The translations under genes were made by a program, and so were the position numbers. This document shows, piece by piece, positions 33,590 to 46,179 of a stretch of 64,000 bases of DNA. The stretch's first letter is position 1; each line of letters starts with the position of its first letter. Where the stretch lies: NCBI GenBank assembly GCA_028673005.1, contig CM054115.1:189885548-189949547 (forward strand), given 5' to 3'. The notes under the pieces were generated by a model. It was not told the DNA's origin, searched no databases, and worked only from the letters and a program-made list of their open reading frames with translations. The stretch is from Tanypteryx hageni (Eukaryota; Arthropoda; Insecta; Odonata; Petaluridae).

Positions 33590-33597
33590 TGTAAATA
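33590..33597 (+). promoter_or_regulatory. Pumilio-type site TGTAAATA in ena 3'UTR
   Basis: Exact UGUANAUA match, partner of the site at 33536. Confidence 0.35.
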
Positions 33598-34495
33598 ACA
33601 ACTAGGTATCATAAAAAGGGTAGTCCATTTTATAAACATCATAATAATAGATTAAAGATTTTTTTAAATGATTGTTCTTCCAGCGCCGGTATTGTAACAA
33701 CCTATTCAGTTAAATTGAAAGTGACGAAACATTTGGTATTTATCTAAATACATTAATTTAATTTTAATCCAGCAGGTGTGTTTTCAGTAATTCCAATTAA
33801 ATGTCATCCAAGTATCTCGATACAACTTGAATGAGGTTGTCTTTCAGTGGATTTTCAAGTGTTCTGAATAACTTGATTTTTATGACTGCCCAACTCACGC
33901 CTTGGTAGTTGTTTAACTGTTTTCATTGCTAATAAAAATGATACAGCTTGATGTTTTTGGAGATCTCATATAATGGGGCAGAATTTTAACTGTGGAGAAG
34001 TTGTATTTGAGTGGAAAATAGTGTATATAAATGTATATTGTGTGTACATGCCTCCTTTCAGTTTTGGAATTGTTTGGGGTTACGATTTTCTAAAAGAAAT
34101 GTCGGCAAAATTAAATCGATTTTTTAATTTGTTACATTTAACCTTTACCACTTATTTATTTCTTGCGACTATGTTAGTTATGTGGTCTTACTACTAGTGT
34201 GTTGTTTGACTGGTGTACAACTATCAGGACTGGCTTTATTGCTAGTTTGACAAACTGCTCAAATAGTTTCATCAAAATGCTTTGGGTGTAGTTGAAGCTA
34301 GGCCATTGGGCTAAATATGCGGACATTATCAATTTGTATTGGGAAGTGTACATGACGTTCGATCTCATTAGGAATGCTATGATTTCATGCACTTGTGTAC
34401 AGGATTATATAAAGTGGGTTAAGTTTAACTGCCTGTAGTATAGCTGACTTTATTCCTACTCCTCATAAGTATTTGTCATTTTGCATTGTATTTTG

Positions 34496-34501
34496 AATAA
34501 A
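34496..34501 (+). terminator. Putative distal ena polyadenylation signal
   Basis: AATAAA, the last canonical hexamer before the GC-rich start of the next gene at about 34.8 kb. Closer alternatives are at 33447 and 31393. Confidence 0.45.
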
Positions 34502-34639
34502 TTTCTGAACTTGGAAAATGCATTGATATTCAATGATAACCCATGGGGTAGACATGCCTTTCCTAGCTTTTTTGTTTGTCATAGAGTACATTTTAACTAA
34601 TCATAAACTCTGAAAGATTATTTTTGAAGAGGCTATCGG

Positions 34640-35226
34640 CAACAGAAACCGTGCCATAGAACCGATATATCTATTTGTATGCATATGGGCCGTTAGTCGC
34701 CGAATTAACCCGAGATATGATACATATACGGTAAATTTATTGTGTACAAGGCATACATTTCTGAAATACTATTTAAACGAGATTGGAAAAAAAACATTTA
34801 ATCCCGTGCTAGTGTACTCGCGCATCACACCGATTATCCCATGTAGCTCGCACCTTCGCCGTGTCGATCGTCATTTGTTTTTCATGCGGGCTTCGCGTGT
34901 GATCGATTGCAGCAGCCTTGTCGCACCAGGCGCCTGTATTCCGAAAACGCAACCTAAACAGCTGTTGGCGGGTAGTCAAGAAGAGCGAGAGAGCAGCGGA
35001 GAGATATAACGGAACGTCATGGTGGTTTGGCTCGAGTGAAGAAGTTAGAAGGCCGCGCAAGTAGTGTTTTTGCTGCCGGCGGAGTGAGGGAATCCTCCGA
35101 AACCCGATCTGGCAGACAGGCAACAGCGGGGGCTCGGGTGCTATTTTGGCCCCCTCAGGCGTACACCGTCCATCCCCCGCTCTCTTCCCTCGCTGCCTTA
35201 CCTCGCTTGCTATATTTATAGAAAAG
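34640..35226 (+). promoter_or_regulatory. CpG-rich promoter and 5'UTR of the downstream gene
   Basis: Base composition switches from AT-rich to GC- and CpG-rich from about 34.8 kb and stays so through the coding exon at 35227, the pattern of a promoter/first-exon region. A small upstream ORF (ATG 35019, stop 35037-35039, six codons) precedes the main start. The transcription start itself cannot be fixed from sequence. Confidence 0.5.
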
Positions 35227-35829
35227 ATGGTCGATCTCATTCTGAGGCCGATTTGGAACTGGCTGACGGCGGTATGGAGCAATATGGCCGACTTGGCCGA
35301 CAGGATAGACGACCTCATCTGCAGCTTCGAGGGCAACGGCGACACGACGATGGACACGGTGGCGATGCTCATCTTTGCGTGGATGATTTTCGGGGTGTTC
35401 GTCCTCCTCGTGGGCAGATACATTTACGGTCGTTTCATCGTGGGCTCTTCCGTCGCGTGGGGAGATCAGTCGAAAGCACGGATAATCGCCTCCGTGGATG
35501 AATCTTCCGTCGCCGGCGCTGCTTTGCCGCCCGTCGAGGATGGAGCCGTCGCCGTGTCGGCCCCCAAGGACCACCACCACAGGCCCGCCGTCCCACCCAC
35601 GCCCCCGCTACGCAAGAGACTTTCGGCCAAGGGTTCTGCCCCTACAACCGTCTCCTCCAAGGCTCCCTCGCTGGTCCCGCCTCCGATTACCACGGGACCA
35701 GAGATCGAAAGTGTCAAGTGGGTGAATAACGTCTTCAGCTGGCTTTACTCCGACTTGACGATCGTCAACGACCTCGTGGGAACGTGGATCCAGTCCCTCA
35801 ACGAATTCACGAGGAAATCCGTAACGGAG
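35227..35829 (+). CDS. First coding exon of a C2CD2/TMEM24-like membrane lipid-transfer protein
   Basis: The ATG at 35227 has a good context (AAAAGATGG) and is the first ATG in the open frame. The exon runs 201 codons in phase 0 to donor GTAAGT at 35830. Residues 1-40 are acidic and amphipathic. Residues 43-68 form one hydrophobic segment (MLIFAWMIFGVFVLLVG) followed by RYIYGRF, so the protein is membrane-anchored. A proline/serine-rich linker with an HHH run spans about 90-155. From about 160 it reads ESVKWVNNVFSWLYSDL and GTWIQSLNE. The latter resembles the start of the SMP lipid-transfer domain of C2CD2L/TMEM24 (RAWVRALNEQA), an ER-plasma membrane contact-site phosphatidylinositol carrier. 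TM then linker then SMP is the expected order. Homology is from memory of a short motif, so identity is moderate. The rest of the gene is beyond the next intron. Confidence 0.6.
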
Positions 35830-38800
35830 GTAAGTCGATATCAGAGGTGTTATAGTCGCGTTGGCCCCCGGTCGTAGATGATTATTGTCGTTAAGTAGTG
35901 CTTCGGATCGATCCAAAAACTTATCGTGGATGGGCTAATGATATTGCTGCAATAGGTATTAATTGCCTACGGATATTAGTAATTTAAGAGAAATAACTGC
36001 TGCAATTTTTACATTTTTCAGTTCTTTATTACGATCTTTCTAAGTGTATCCTCTATGGGAGTGATTGTAATAGCAAACTTTTCAATCGTTCATAGGCCTA
36101 ATATCGCTGAGTTTGAAGGAGAATGGGCAGGTGACTATAAACAAAGCTAAATACAGATGCATATATGTTAAAAACCTGTTAACTCGGCTATTTATCTGAA
36201 GGTCCAAATGAAAAATAAAGACAATTCAGGTCGGAAGGTCTACATTATTGACAATGTAAAGGAGCATATCCACTTTAACGTGCATTTCACGATCACAAAG
36301 GTCAATCAACCATTCAAAATATATCGGCAACGCCACACTCTCACGCTTTTCAGTTGTTCGTTGCAATTATGATAAAGCAATGACAAATGAAATAGGGTTA
36401 CGTTATTACCTTTTTCTTTATGATAAAGTATTTTAAAGTTATTTAGTATGAATTAAACTGCGATGAAATGCAACCTCATTTCAAGAATAAGCGCCAGATT
36501 TAGATCGCTGCGGAAGTCATTTAGCAAACAGTGGAGTAAATCGGGTCCTTTCAATATTGGTGAGTGAATTTTGTTGATTCGGTGGTGCAAGTGTTAGCCT
36601 ATATCAACAGTAATGTTTGTCTCTACATAAATTGCGAGGCGTGTTGTGTTTCTCTCATAATTTTTAGTTCCTTTTTTGTAAAATGGAATATGTTAAGGTT
36701 CATGTCGATGTGATTCGTATAACAAGTCGCCCGATTGTGTCATCGACCAGTTTTCAGTCATCGTTCTAGACTTCGCCATTGCGTCAAGGGTATACATAGC
36801 CGTGACATCACAACATTCAATTTCCATTCAAGGGAGTTCAACACGGGCAACGCATAACCTGTCAAATGTCAGAAATGCAGTCAACAGTTGATAAGAACTC
36901 TTTACCATGTGATGATCGCATGCATATTCTATTATGGAAATATAGTACAGTCTTTTAGGGCTCGCTTCGCATCATTTATTTATTTTTCAAATCATTATGG
37001 TCCTGTTTTTACTTTCTTATATTCTGTGCTGCTAGTTTGTTCATATAGAGGGAGTATTTAAGAAATTTGCTGTCTCTTGCCGTCATTACTGCTTTGTTGC
37101 TATTACTTACCTATGAGGTATTCTGTTTTATACAAGTCCATTTACTGTCAAGCCGTTTAATAATAATTCGTTTCGTTTACACCTTAAGAGGGAGGTAGCG
37201 TGTACGAAGTTACCCCGTCTATTTAGTTGACTTGTCGACCCAATTTGAGAGTATTATCCCCCAGAAGGTAACATTAATGTTCTGAGAATAACTTGTCGCG
37301 TTCATGGAGGAAACTCCGTGAGTCAGAGATAGAGCATGCGGATTTCTCTCCCTCTCTCCGACCCCAAGGCCATTCTTTCATCTCCACTTTCCAGCCCTGT
37401 CCCTTCTTCACTCCTTCCACCTCACCTCACCAACGCAGTCTTCGATCCAGCTGCCGAGTCGGTTTTTCGTCTACTTCGCCTTCCTGAACGTCCCCCATTC
37501 CCGCTCCTATGCGCCACGCCCCCTGTTATGCCACTGGCGCGAAGATGGTTTCGCACAGGTATAACTCGAAATGTGTAACTTACCGTGACATCATATCAAT
37601 GGAAATGGAGGCAAAAAATGTAAAATAGATTCCTTATGTTGCCGAATTAATTTCAACACGCGACCTCGGGAATTATCAATAGAAATATTTGGATATTTTC
37701 GCTGGTCCAATGGAGAATTTATCTATAAATAGATTATTGAAAGTATACTACGCAAAAAATGGAAATCGTGCATTTGAGCGAGTTTTAAGAATAATAAGGC
37801 TTGTTGTAACTATCGTTTTTTATGCTATAGCGCGTAAGTAGCCCAAAATTTAATTAAATTAATTACAGTCATTCGTCCAAGTTCTTCAAAATGGATAGCT
37901 TACAAATAATTGCTGAGACTATCAGATAAATGAATAAATATAGAATAAATTGAGCTCGTGGTTTTCTTTGTTTGTCATCTTTCTCTGTCTTATCGTTTTC
38001 TAACTTTGAATTTACCTTACAAATTTAGAGTATTTGTCTCTCTCCTCCCATGTTAATATATTGATGTGAAAGGGAGGTAGGGATAAATATGTTTAATTCG
38101 ATGAATTAGTGCCACAACTTTTGGAATAATGGACATTTTTGAGCGCGCCTGCTGAAAGTTTTATTGAACGTTAACAAATTGAACATTTTTTGAAGCATAG
38201 AAAGGGTTTGTTAATATTAAGTGCAGCAATCATGTTATATCAATGAAGAGTTTTCAGTGTTTAGAAAGAAATAGATTTTCTAGTCCCAAGAGTTATTTTC
38301 GTTGATCGCTGGGAAAGAAATGCAGCACTTGTAGGATTCTTAACCCCGCAGTGCGGGTCTTTCAGATCGGACTTTCTAAAACTTGGGATGGGCGGCATAT
38401 ATCTACAGTGGTCGATTTAAAGTCAGTCTATATTTGTATTTAAAATCATTAATAAATGGATTTAATTGGCATATGAAGTAATTTAATATAATTTAGCGAA
38501 TTATATTTCAGAAATAGACAATTATAGTTAAAGATTTATGATAAGATCAGTATTGAGAATTATGCAGTTTTTATACATTTAATTCTATTTTCTGATCGGC
38601 GATTTGGTTGCATAAATTGTATTTAATTGTTAATCTTCGTGGATCAAGTACACTTAAGAGGCTTATCGCAATTTAAGGTTTTTAGTTCCAAATCCTAAGA
38701 TGACTGATAGATTGGGCAAAGGTGCATTGAATTTTGATGGCAGTTCACGGCTGTTTTCCACTTTGCTTGAATGATCATAATTAAATGTCGTGTATTTAAT

Positions 38801-41800
38801 ATCTTTTAATGCCTCTGGTAATAACAAAAATAACCAAATATACATTTTTCTGCGACAGATTCTTTTCTGTCGTTTCGAATAGCTAAGGAAATGGTTTTAC
38901 ACCACTGTAAAATTCAATTATTCGTTTATATTTTATGTCCATTCAAATAAATCAGAAGGTAAATATCGCATGGTGAATGACTAGTGTAGTTGCATCATTT
39001 GAATTTGTAAAAATATTATATTTTTTATCAATAGTGTTACCTTAATATATGTCTCGACATTTTTATAAAAATTCACTTCTTTCGGATAATTTCCGTCTGC
39101 GAGCATTCAGACTTGAGTCCGACAAAGGCACTTTTTTAATGTATGCATAATTCACTCAGAAGTAAAAATACTTTCCATCTTCTATGATCTGTCGATAAGA
39201 AATTTGAAGCTGCATCTCTTTGCTGTATTCGAAACTAAATGTAGCCATGGAACTTTGAAAATGAAATTATGAAATAACCCTTCCATAGAAAGTTGATGTA
39301 CTCTGCGATTAAATGCAATTTGAGTCACAACGCTTGAGAAATACATCTCGCCATCAAGACGAAGTATTTAATGTCTAGGAAATTCACTTCTAGAAATTGT
39401 TGCGATTTAGCCGTTTTATAAGTGTTTAAAAGGGCATGATTCGCTGCAAATCCTCGTATGTAGGACTATCGCAGAATTCCATGCGCGGATAATATCCTCC
39501 GAGTGAAAAGGATTATGTCACGGCAATGGAGCGGTCCGCCTTGCGCCTTCGCGCTCCTTCTCAAATGCAAAAAAAATCCTTGGCCTCTATTAACATAAAC
39601 CGTTCATTGCTCATTCGTCTGTCTTGTTGTTCTATCGACGTTCTAGAAAAAAACATGATAGCGAATCGAGGTTTCAATAGTTTTTTGAGCAGTCTTATTT
39701 CATAAAATAAGATTATATTTATGCATCGTGCGTTGCTGAGTCGACTAATCCTTTTTTAATGGAAGCTACAAATGAAACCTTCACTTTATGGAGTTCTATT
39801 TTAGTTAAGGGAAAGTTGAAACAAACTCCGTAAAATTTTTCATTTAATTTTTAAATTTTTTGTAAATTTCTCGATGGCGGTATCTTATAGCATATCTTTA
39901 TTTCATGAGCCAAATTTTCAGCCGGCCGCAAAAATCTTAGTTACATTTGCCATCGAATTTGTTAATAATTGTATAAAAATGAGTAAAGCGAGATCAGTAG
40001 GAAGGAGGTCGATGCCCCACTACAAAAAAATGGAGTCGTCGTTTCTTCTGCTTCCTGTACTCGACACAAATCCCGCCTTCACCTGAGAACGCTGCCGAAA
40101 AATGTACACCGCTTCTGCATTCCATTTAATCTAGCGGTCGTGAGGCGTCGTAGAAACCGACTGCCTCTTTGCCGATTCTGCCGGTTACTCCCAAAGAGAC
40201 GCGGCACGGGTGGCGGCGCACACGGGCAGCGTCGCGTTAAACTCCGCCGTAGAAAATGTTCCTTCCAATATTACGCTCCATTCTCGGCTTTTGTTTGACG
40301 ATTATGAAGAGCACGGCGTCGGGTTGCTTGGGATAAGAGGAGCTCTAGGTGTCGTCTGTGTTAAGGAGCCTCTCGAGAATGCGGCGCAAGGATATGAAAT
40401 TTAAGGGAAAAGTGGTTATTGATTCGGGATGATTAAGAGGATTTTCTTTCCATTATTTGCTTTTCGCTAACTTCCTTCCTCCTCTACCTCCATTGCCCTA
40501 GACCTCACCCTTTTCTCCAACCCACGCAACCCTTTCCCCACTCACCCCTTTCTCCCTTGTGCTTCTCTTCGTCCGCACACCCCATTGACTTTTTTCTAAC
40601 GGCCTGTCCTTGATACTATTTTGTTCGTGAATTTCATTTCAGGTCATTATCTTAATTACGATACGGATGAAAACTAACTCAAAAAAATGGGAGCAGTTGG
40701 TGGTTCGACCGTAAATAAACATCAGAGTCATTGACCTGGAAGTCATCTAAATATTGGATAATATCTTTTTGCAAAGAGGTTTTTTTATCTTTTTCAGAAC
40801 GGTTAAAAGTGGATTATCCCGTTAGTACCGAAAATATAAAATAAATGCTTTGCTTCCTCCACAAATTTTAAACAAGAATTTCTCCAGTTAAAAATGATAT
40901 TAAATTTTATTTTAGACATGTAGCATGACAAAGGTTCATTTTTCAAAACACAAGACTTTAGTATACGTTATAAATCAGTGAGATTGTGAATTTATTGCAG
41001 TCCAGTGCTGACAAATTCCTGAAATGTAAAAATCTGCGCTAGCGAGTTAGAATATCGATAAAATTAAGACAATGTGTATAACTTGGTGCTTACAGGTATC
41101 TTTAGAAATATCTCATTCGTAAGTTGAGTTAATTAATGCTACGAAGGTGATGTTTTGACCAGTGAAGGTTGATAAACAACGGGAGTTTAGCTGATACCTT
41201 TCACGTCGGTAAACTCATATAACGGTCAATTCATTAATTATAGATAAAAAACAATATCTTGCGTTTTAAAAAACGGCCCTGTCTTTATTTGGATTCGAAA
41301 ACCGGTAATTAAACACATCAGAACAGATAAAATGACCATTTATCGCCAGAATAAGAAGTCATAATCTTCATTTACAATTAATCTCAGTTTTCTTCCGAGA
41401 ATTGGTCAAAAGTCACAGAGGGTATTGCACGAGGTATGTCATATATTGAATCTTAAACATCGCCATTGCTTCTTATACGCTTCTTTTAACTTTCGAATTG
41501 CTAAATTTATGTGTGCAGTCTCTCATGCAAGCTATTAATGTGTTATTTTGCGTAACGACTGATATTCTATATTCAGGTTTCAAAGCAACTAATAATAGAG
41601 ATAAAGTGAATGAAATATTTCTACATTTTTCGGAGGTTCTATATATAAAAGAAGTCTCATTTTCCTATGTTACGATTGTAAACTGTGGCGTTAATTTCGG
41701 TGCATGACCCTCATTCTAGATTCCAGAACAATTAATAAAGAGTTAATTTAAAAATAACGTTTAATTTTCATAATAAACCAAGCAGTTTTATCATTTCGAC

Positions 41801-43019
41801 ACAATAAGCAATTAGGAATAATTATTTTGTATTTTTATATGTAAGGAGGAATTAAAAATATTTAATTTTAGCATTTCTTAATGGGTCTCCTCTTCTGGCG
41901 GGTCCCTGCTCACAGCCTAGGCATTTTTACACCACTGTCTCTCTGGTTCTTGCCTTGTAGGCGCGACCAGTTAAAAAGTTATGAAAGAAAGACCGAGTCG
42001 GTTTTTTTTCATCGCTGGACTTTGATCGCGCAGATTGTGCCCAGAGAGAGACTGACCTTTGATAAAAGAAAGAGGTCTTCACGAAAATATTTACGAGTCG
42101 TCATAAATGTATCACTGTAGCGGAAAGGACATCGCTCTCATGGTTAAAATGGATGTACTAATGCCTTTTCCATTACGTGGAAACACGTGATTTCGAATCG
42201 TTTTGTAAGGGCAATATAAGGTAATCGCTTTAGGAGCCTCGCATTTAACTGCTGTCATTTCTTAGGAGTCCAAGGGACTCGTGCGAGAATTTTTCTGGTA
42301 TTGCAAACTGTTGATCGCGGCTATCTCGCCTCATTACGGGAGTACAAGTGAGATAAATAAATTTGTACGAGATCTTAACATTCATATCCTTTAAATTCGA
42401 ATAGTTCGCCAATTTGAGCACTTCGTATCTTCATTTCCGATAGATCCATCGCGGGGTCGGCTTTCCGTAATAGGCTCTCTCTCGTTAAGCGACACTTCAC
42501 CGAAATGTCTGGAGAGTAAAAACGTAAGCGGCAAGCGAATGCCATACATATGCAAATGGTTGTAGATCGCGTTCATTCCTAAAATATCATATTCTATATT
42601 TAAATTAATTTGTAGAAACTGAAAGTATCAGAAGACTTGCTCTTTTCTCAAATACGAAAGGTTGATTTCGGAAAAGATTGTCTCTCTGTTCACATGGCTC
42701 GCATTCGGCGCCACTCTACGGGAGAGAGAGAGCGACTAGAAAGGGTTATGATCGACCAGTTCGGCGCATGGGTCTCTCTCTCTCTCTTTAAGCTGATCGG
42801 ATAATCAACGAGACGCATACATCGTACGAAGCACCTCGTCGCGTTTTTATCACTCCCCGACTCGAATTAATAAGATCTGCGGAGGTGCACGTTCGATGGC
42901 CTTCGCAACCATAAACGGATTTGAGGAGGAAATTGAGAGGCTGGAAAATCGGTCAAAGGTCACGAGGCCAAGGGGATTTCAAGCGACCGAGAGTGAAAGA
43001 TAAAGAGTGGGATTGGAGG
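35830..43019. other. First intron of the C2CD2-like gene, left part
   Basis: About 7 kb with few recognisable repeats and no convincing exon except the weak candidate at 36463-36559. Open frames at 37293-37578, 39874-40086, 40210-40404 and 41881-42120 show no recognisable protein features. Relative freedom from transposons just downstream of a promoter is compatible with regulatory sequence, but no specific site could be assigned. Confidence 0.4.
36463..36559 (+). CDS. Weak candidate alternative first coding exon (32 codons)
   Basis: ATG at 36463 opens MKCNLISRISARFRSLRKSF and continues SKQWSKSGPFNI to a strong donor GGTGAGTG at 36560, leaving in phase 1. The peptide is very basic with RxLRKSF-type spacing. 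The donor phase differs from the exon at 35227-35829 (phase 0), so it would not simply replace that exon. No homology recognised. Confidence 0.2.
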
Positions 43020-43800
43020 GGAAATTCCCTCTCTTCCAGCCGCCTTTGCCTCCTCCCTCCAGCCTCTTCCTCTTCCACCATTTCGCCTCCCCTTCCTCCA
43101 GCCTCTCCCTCTTCCTCCACCTCGCCTCCCCTTGTGTTTCCTCTTCCCTTCCTATCGAACCTCCATCCTACTTCCTTCGCTTCCTCCCCTCTCCTCCTCT
43201 CTAATTCCTCTCTCATTCCCTCTCCCTTTCAACTTTCGTCGTCTGTCCTCCTAACACTCTTCTCGCCACATTAGCTGTGCAGTTTCGTGACAGGTCTCCT
43301 TTTATTCTCTCGTTCGCGTCACCTGCCCATCCTCCCTTTTCTCTTCTCTCCTCCCTCCTCTCCTCCCTCCTCCCTCTTCTCTCCTCCCTCTTCTCTCTTC
43401 CCTCCTCTCCTCCCTCCTCTTTCCTCCCTCCTCTCTCTTTCCTCTTCACTCCTTTCTCCTCCCTCCTATCTCCTCCCTCTCTCCTTCCTCTTCACTTCTC
43501 CCTCCTCTCTCCTCACTCCTCTCTCCTCCCTCGTCACTCCTCCCTCGTCACTCCTCTCTCCTCACCTCCCTCCTCTCCTCCCTCCTCACTTCTCACTCCT
43601 CCCTCCTCCCCCCTCTCTCCTCTACCCTCTCTCCTCTACCCTCTCTCCTCCCCCCTCTCTCCTCCCCCCTCTCCCCTCCCTCCTCTCTCCTCCCCCCTCT
43701 CCCCTCCCTCCTCTCCCCTCCCCCCTCTCCCCTCCCTCCTCTCCCCTCCCTCCTCTCTCTTCCCTCCACCACTCTCCCTCTCTCTCCCCCCCTACAATGT
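43020..43800. repeat. CCT/CTCC pyrimidine satellite, block 1
   Basis: About 780 bp of almost pure C/T (TCCTCCCTCCTCTC-like), with a short normal stretch near 43230-43320. It opens 219- to 314-codon spurious plus-strand ORFs made of Ser, Pro and Leu. Confidence 0.9.
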
Positions 43801-44474
43801 CCTCCCCTCACAATCGGAACAAGCGCTCCGCACCTCTATTTGCATTTATTTCCAACTGTTTGTCTCTTCCGTTTTCCCAATCAATTTACCGGATTCTTCA
43901 GAGGCCTTTCAAGTCTCCTGTCATTCCTTTTCGTGAGTTTCGTGTTCCGCAGAAAGCTCATCCTCGCACTTCTTTATTTCTTTTTACCTGCATCTCACGT
44001 GGCTGTCGTTACTCGGAAACGTGTCGTTGTCTCGGATGTGTGTGTGGATTTAAAGAGTCCAATGCGCTTCGAGCGGAAACAAGGTCACGACCTTTTCCAT
44101 CTCTCTTTCTCTCTTTAGTTTGCTTTTACTTTCCCACACCCTTCATTCAATTTCACAATCGCTTCCCTCCTTCTCAGGGACTTAACTATGGAAGGGAGTG
44201 GCAGCATTGTTGTCAATATTTGGAGAGGTAGATAAAAATTTTAATAAAGCGCAATAAAAATATCAATAGGAAAACAATGCTTTAACTAGTTTTTATTGCG
44301 TTAATTTTTATCAAGAACAAAAATGATTTATATTCCGATTTTAAATATAATGTTCATCAGGGGAGCCAAGGGGAGGGTCGAGGACTTAAAATGGGGTACC
44401 AGGCTCTCCCAGGTCTTCCGCTAGTTGCGTCCCTGCTATTTGACTTTCTCCATACTTACCATAATTCCTCCCTT
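43801..44474. other. Intron sequence between satellites
   Basis: Unique-looking sequence, no gene recognised. Ser/Pro/Leu ORFs run into it from the flanking satellites. Confidence 0.4.
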
Positions 44475-45360
44475 TCGTCCTCTCCCCTCTCCCTTCCCCT
44501 TCTCCCTCCCTTTCACCTTCTCCCTCCCTTTCACCTCTCTCCCTTTCATCTTCTCCCTCCCTATCACCTTCTCCCTCCCTTTCACCTCTCTCCCTTTCAT
44601 CTTCTCCCTCCCTATCATCTCTTCCCTTCTCCCTCCCCCTCTCTCTCCCCCTTTCTATCCCCTCTCTCTATCCCCTCTCTCTCCCCTTCCCTATCTCTCT
44701 CCTCTTCCCCCTCTACCTCCCGTTCCCCCTCTACCTCCCGTTCCCCCTCTACCTCCCCTTCCCCCTCTACCTCCCCTTCTCCCTCTACCTCCACTTCTCC
44801 CTCTACCTCCACTTCCCCCTCTACCTCCCCTTCCCCCTCTCCCTTCCCTTCTCCCTCTCCCTTCCCTTCTCCCTCCCCCTCTCACTCCCCTTCTCCCTCC
44901 CCCTCTCCCTCCCCTTCTCCCTACCATTCTCCCTCCTCTTCCTCACTTCCCCCTCTCCCTCCCTTCCCCCTCTCCCTCCCTTCCCCCTCTCCCTCCCTTC
45001 CCCCTCTCCCTCCCTTCCCCCTCTCCCTCCCTCCCCCCTCTACCTCCCTTCCCCCTCTACCTCCCTTCCCTCTCACCCCCCTCACCCTGCCTTCCCTCTC
45101 ACCCCCTGTCTCTCTCCTATACTCCTGTTCTCTAACTTTTCCCTCTCCCTTCCCCCTCTCCCTCACTCCCTTCCCCCTCTCCCTCCCTTCCCTCTCACCC
45201 CCCTCTCTCTCCTATACTCCTGTTCTCTACCTACCCCTCTCCCTCTCTCCCTTCCCTCTCATCCCCCCTCTCTATCTCTCCCTTCCCTCTCATCCCCCCT
45301 CTCTCTCTCCTATACTCCTGTTCTCTACCTTCCCCCTCTCCCTCTCTACCTTCCCCCTCT
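44475..45360. repeat. CCT/CTCC pyrimidine satellite, block 2, with higher-order unit
   Basis: About 890 bp of C/T repeats. In the right part a less simple landmark CCTATACTCCTGTTCTCT recurs at about 45115, 45210 and 45309 (period 95-99 bp), and again at about 63078, showing a higher-order repeat. A spurious 366-codon ORF covers it. Confidence 0.9.
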
Positions 45361-45710
45361 CGGATAAGGAAAATCCCGCCAAAGTTGCCGAGATCTTTCT
45401 GGGGAGCAACCTCAATATTGAAGTTCATCCGCGTATGATTTTACGCGCTCACCGTCTTCCAGCCAGGAATCCAGTGTCCAGCAGACCATGACTGTTAATG
45501 ATACATTTCAGAGATAATTTGGACCTCGTCGCTGTGGGGAAACTGAAAAAGACACTGAAGGCGAGTAATTATCTAATTACCGAGTCCCTCACTCCCATTC
45601 GAGTGAGGTTACTCAGCGATGCCAAAGCTTCATTTGGGGTGAACAACGTTTAGACTGAGGAGGGTAAAATTGTTATTCTGAAAGACAGCAAAAATCATTA
45701 TATCCCTCAG
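45361..45710 (+). pseudogene. Transposon ORF1/FP-type C-terminal domain remnant
   Basis: After the satellite the frame reads ENPAKVAEIFLGSNLNIEVH and HRLPARNPVSSRP, then after a break RDNLDLVAVGKLKKTLKASN and so on: LITESLTPIRVRLLSDAKAS, FGVNNV, a stop where Trp would be expected, and TEEGKIVIL. The order (HRL..P.., K.LKxSN, ITESLT..R..LL..AK..FG..NVW...GKI) resembles the C-terminal domain of insect transposon ORF1 / baculovirus FP-like proteins. It ends abruptly at copy A of the next element. Confidence 0.45.
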
Positions 45711-46179
45711 GTCGCTAAGGGCAGCTTCCTGACAGTATGTGGGTCTGCTGTCTAAGCTTGTTTGCCGTGCGTGGAGACCCGTAATGGGGAGAAGAAATGC
45801 CAGGTGGTTGAGCTTCCTGGAGCTCATCTGGGTTTAGGATGCTAGAGGTGGGTTCTCCGAGGCAACACACCACTTCGGCCTCAGATTCTCTGTAAACGGG
45901 AATCGGGTGTTGGCCACACCCGATCAATCGGCTTGCCGTCACGGTTCAACTTTCCGGTCGGCGATTGCTGAGGCTATGGGGGTCTGTGTAGGGGGGTCGG
46001 AGGTGCATGGGATTTGGAGGCCCCATGCACCAGAGGTCTTACCTGAAGCAGACAACCAGGTCAGAGGTGCTAATCCTCCTGGTTAGCCCTGGCGACCTCA
46101 TCAGTTTGTGGGGAGGCGTCCCATTTGTGACTCCATGGTGGGTGGGGAGACCAGGGGATGAAAATTAATTTTTTTTTCA

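Larger units (their letters stand above)
30232..34520 (+). other. ena: ena 3'UTR (long) and terminal region
   Basis: AT-rich sequence without exons from the ena stop to the poly(A) signal region. AATAAA occurs at 31393, 33447 and 34496, so alternative 3' ends are possible. Very long 3'UTRs are common for neuronal insect genes. The exact end is inferred, since no transcript data are visible. A short TA microsatellite and three exact Pumilio-type sites lie inside. Confidence 0.55.

Noticed and set aside
34809..35916. Minus-strand ORFs of 100-204 codons opposite the C2CD2-like exon
   Set aside because: GC-rich antisense shadows without domains or splice logic.
37293..37578. Ser/Pro-rich ORFs at 37293-37578
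   Set aside because: CT-biased composition, no splice signals in register, no recognisable homology.
43277..45491. Long plus-strand ORFs of 219-366 codons (Ser/Pro/Leu repeats) at 43277-43936, 43287-44231, 44391-45491
   Set aside because: They are open only because C/T microsatellite DNA lacks stop codons; composition is pure repeat, in several frames and on both strands.
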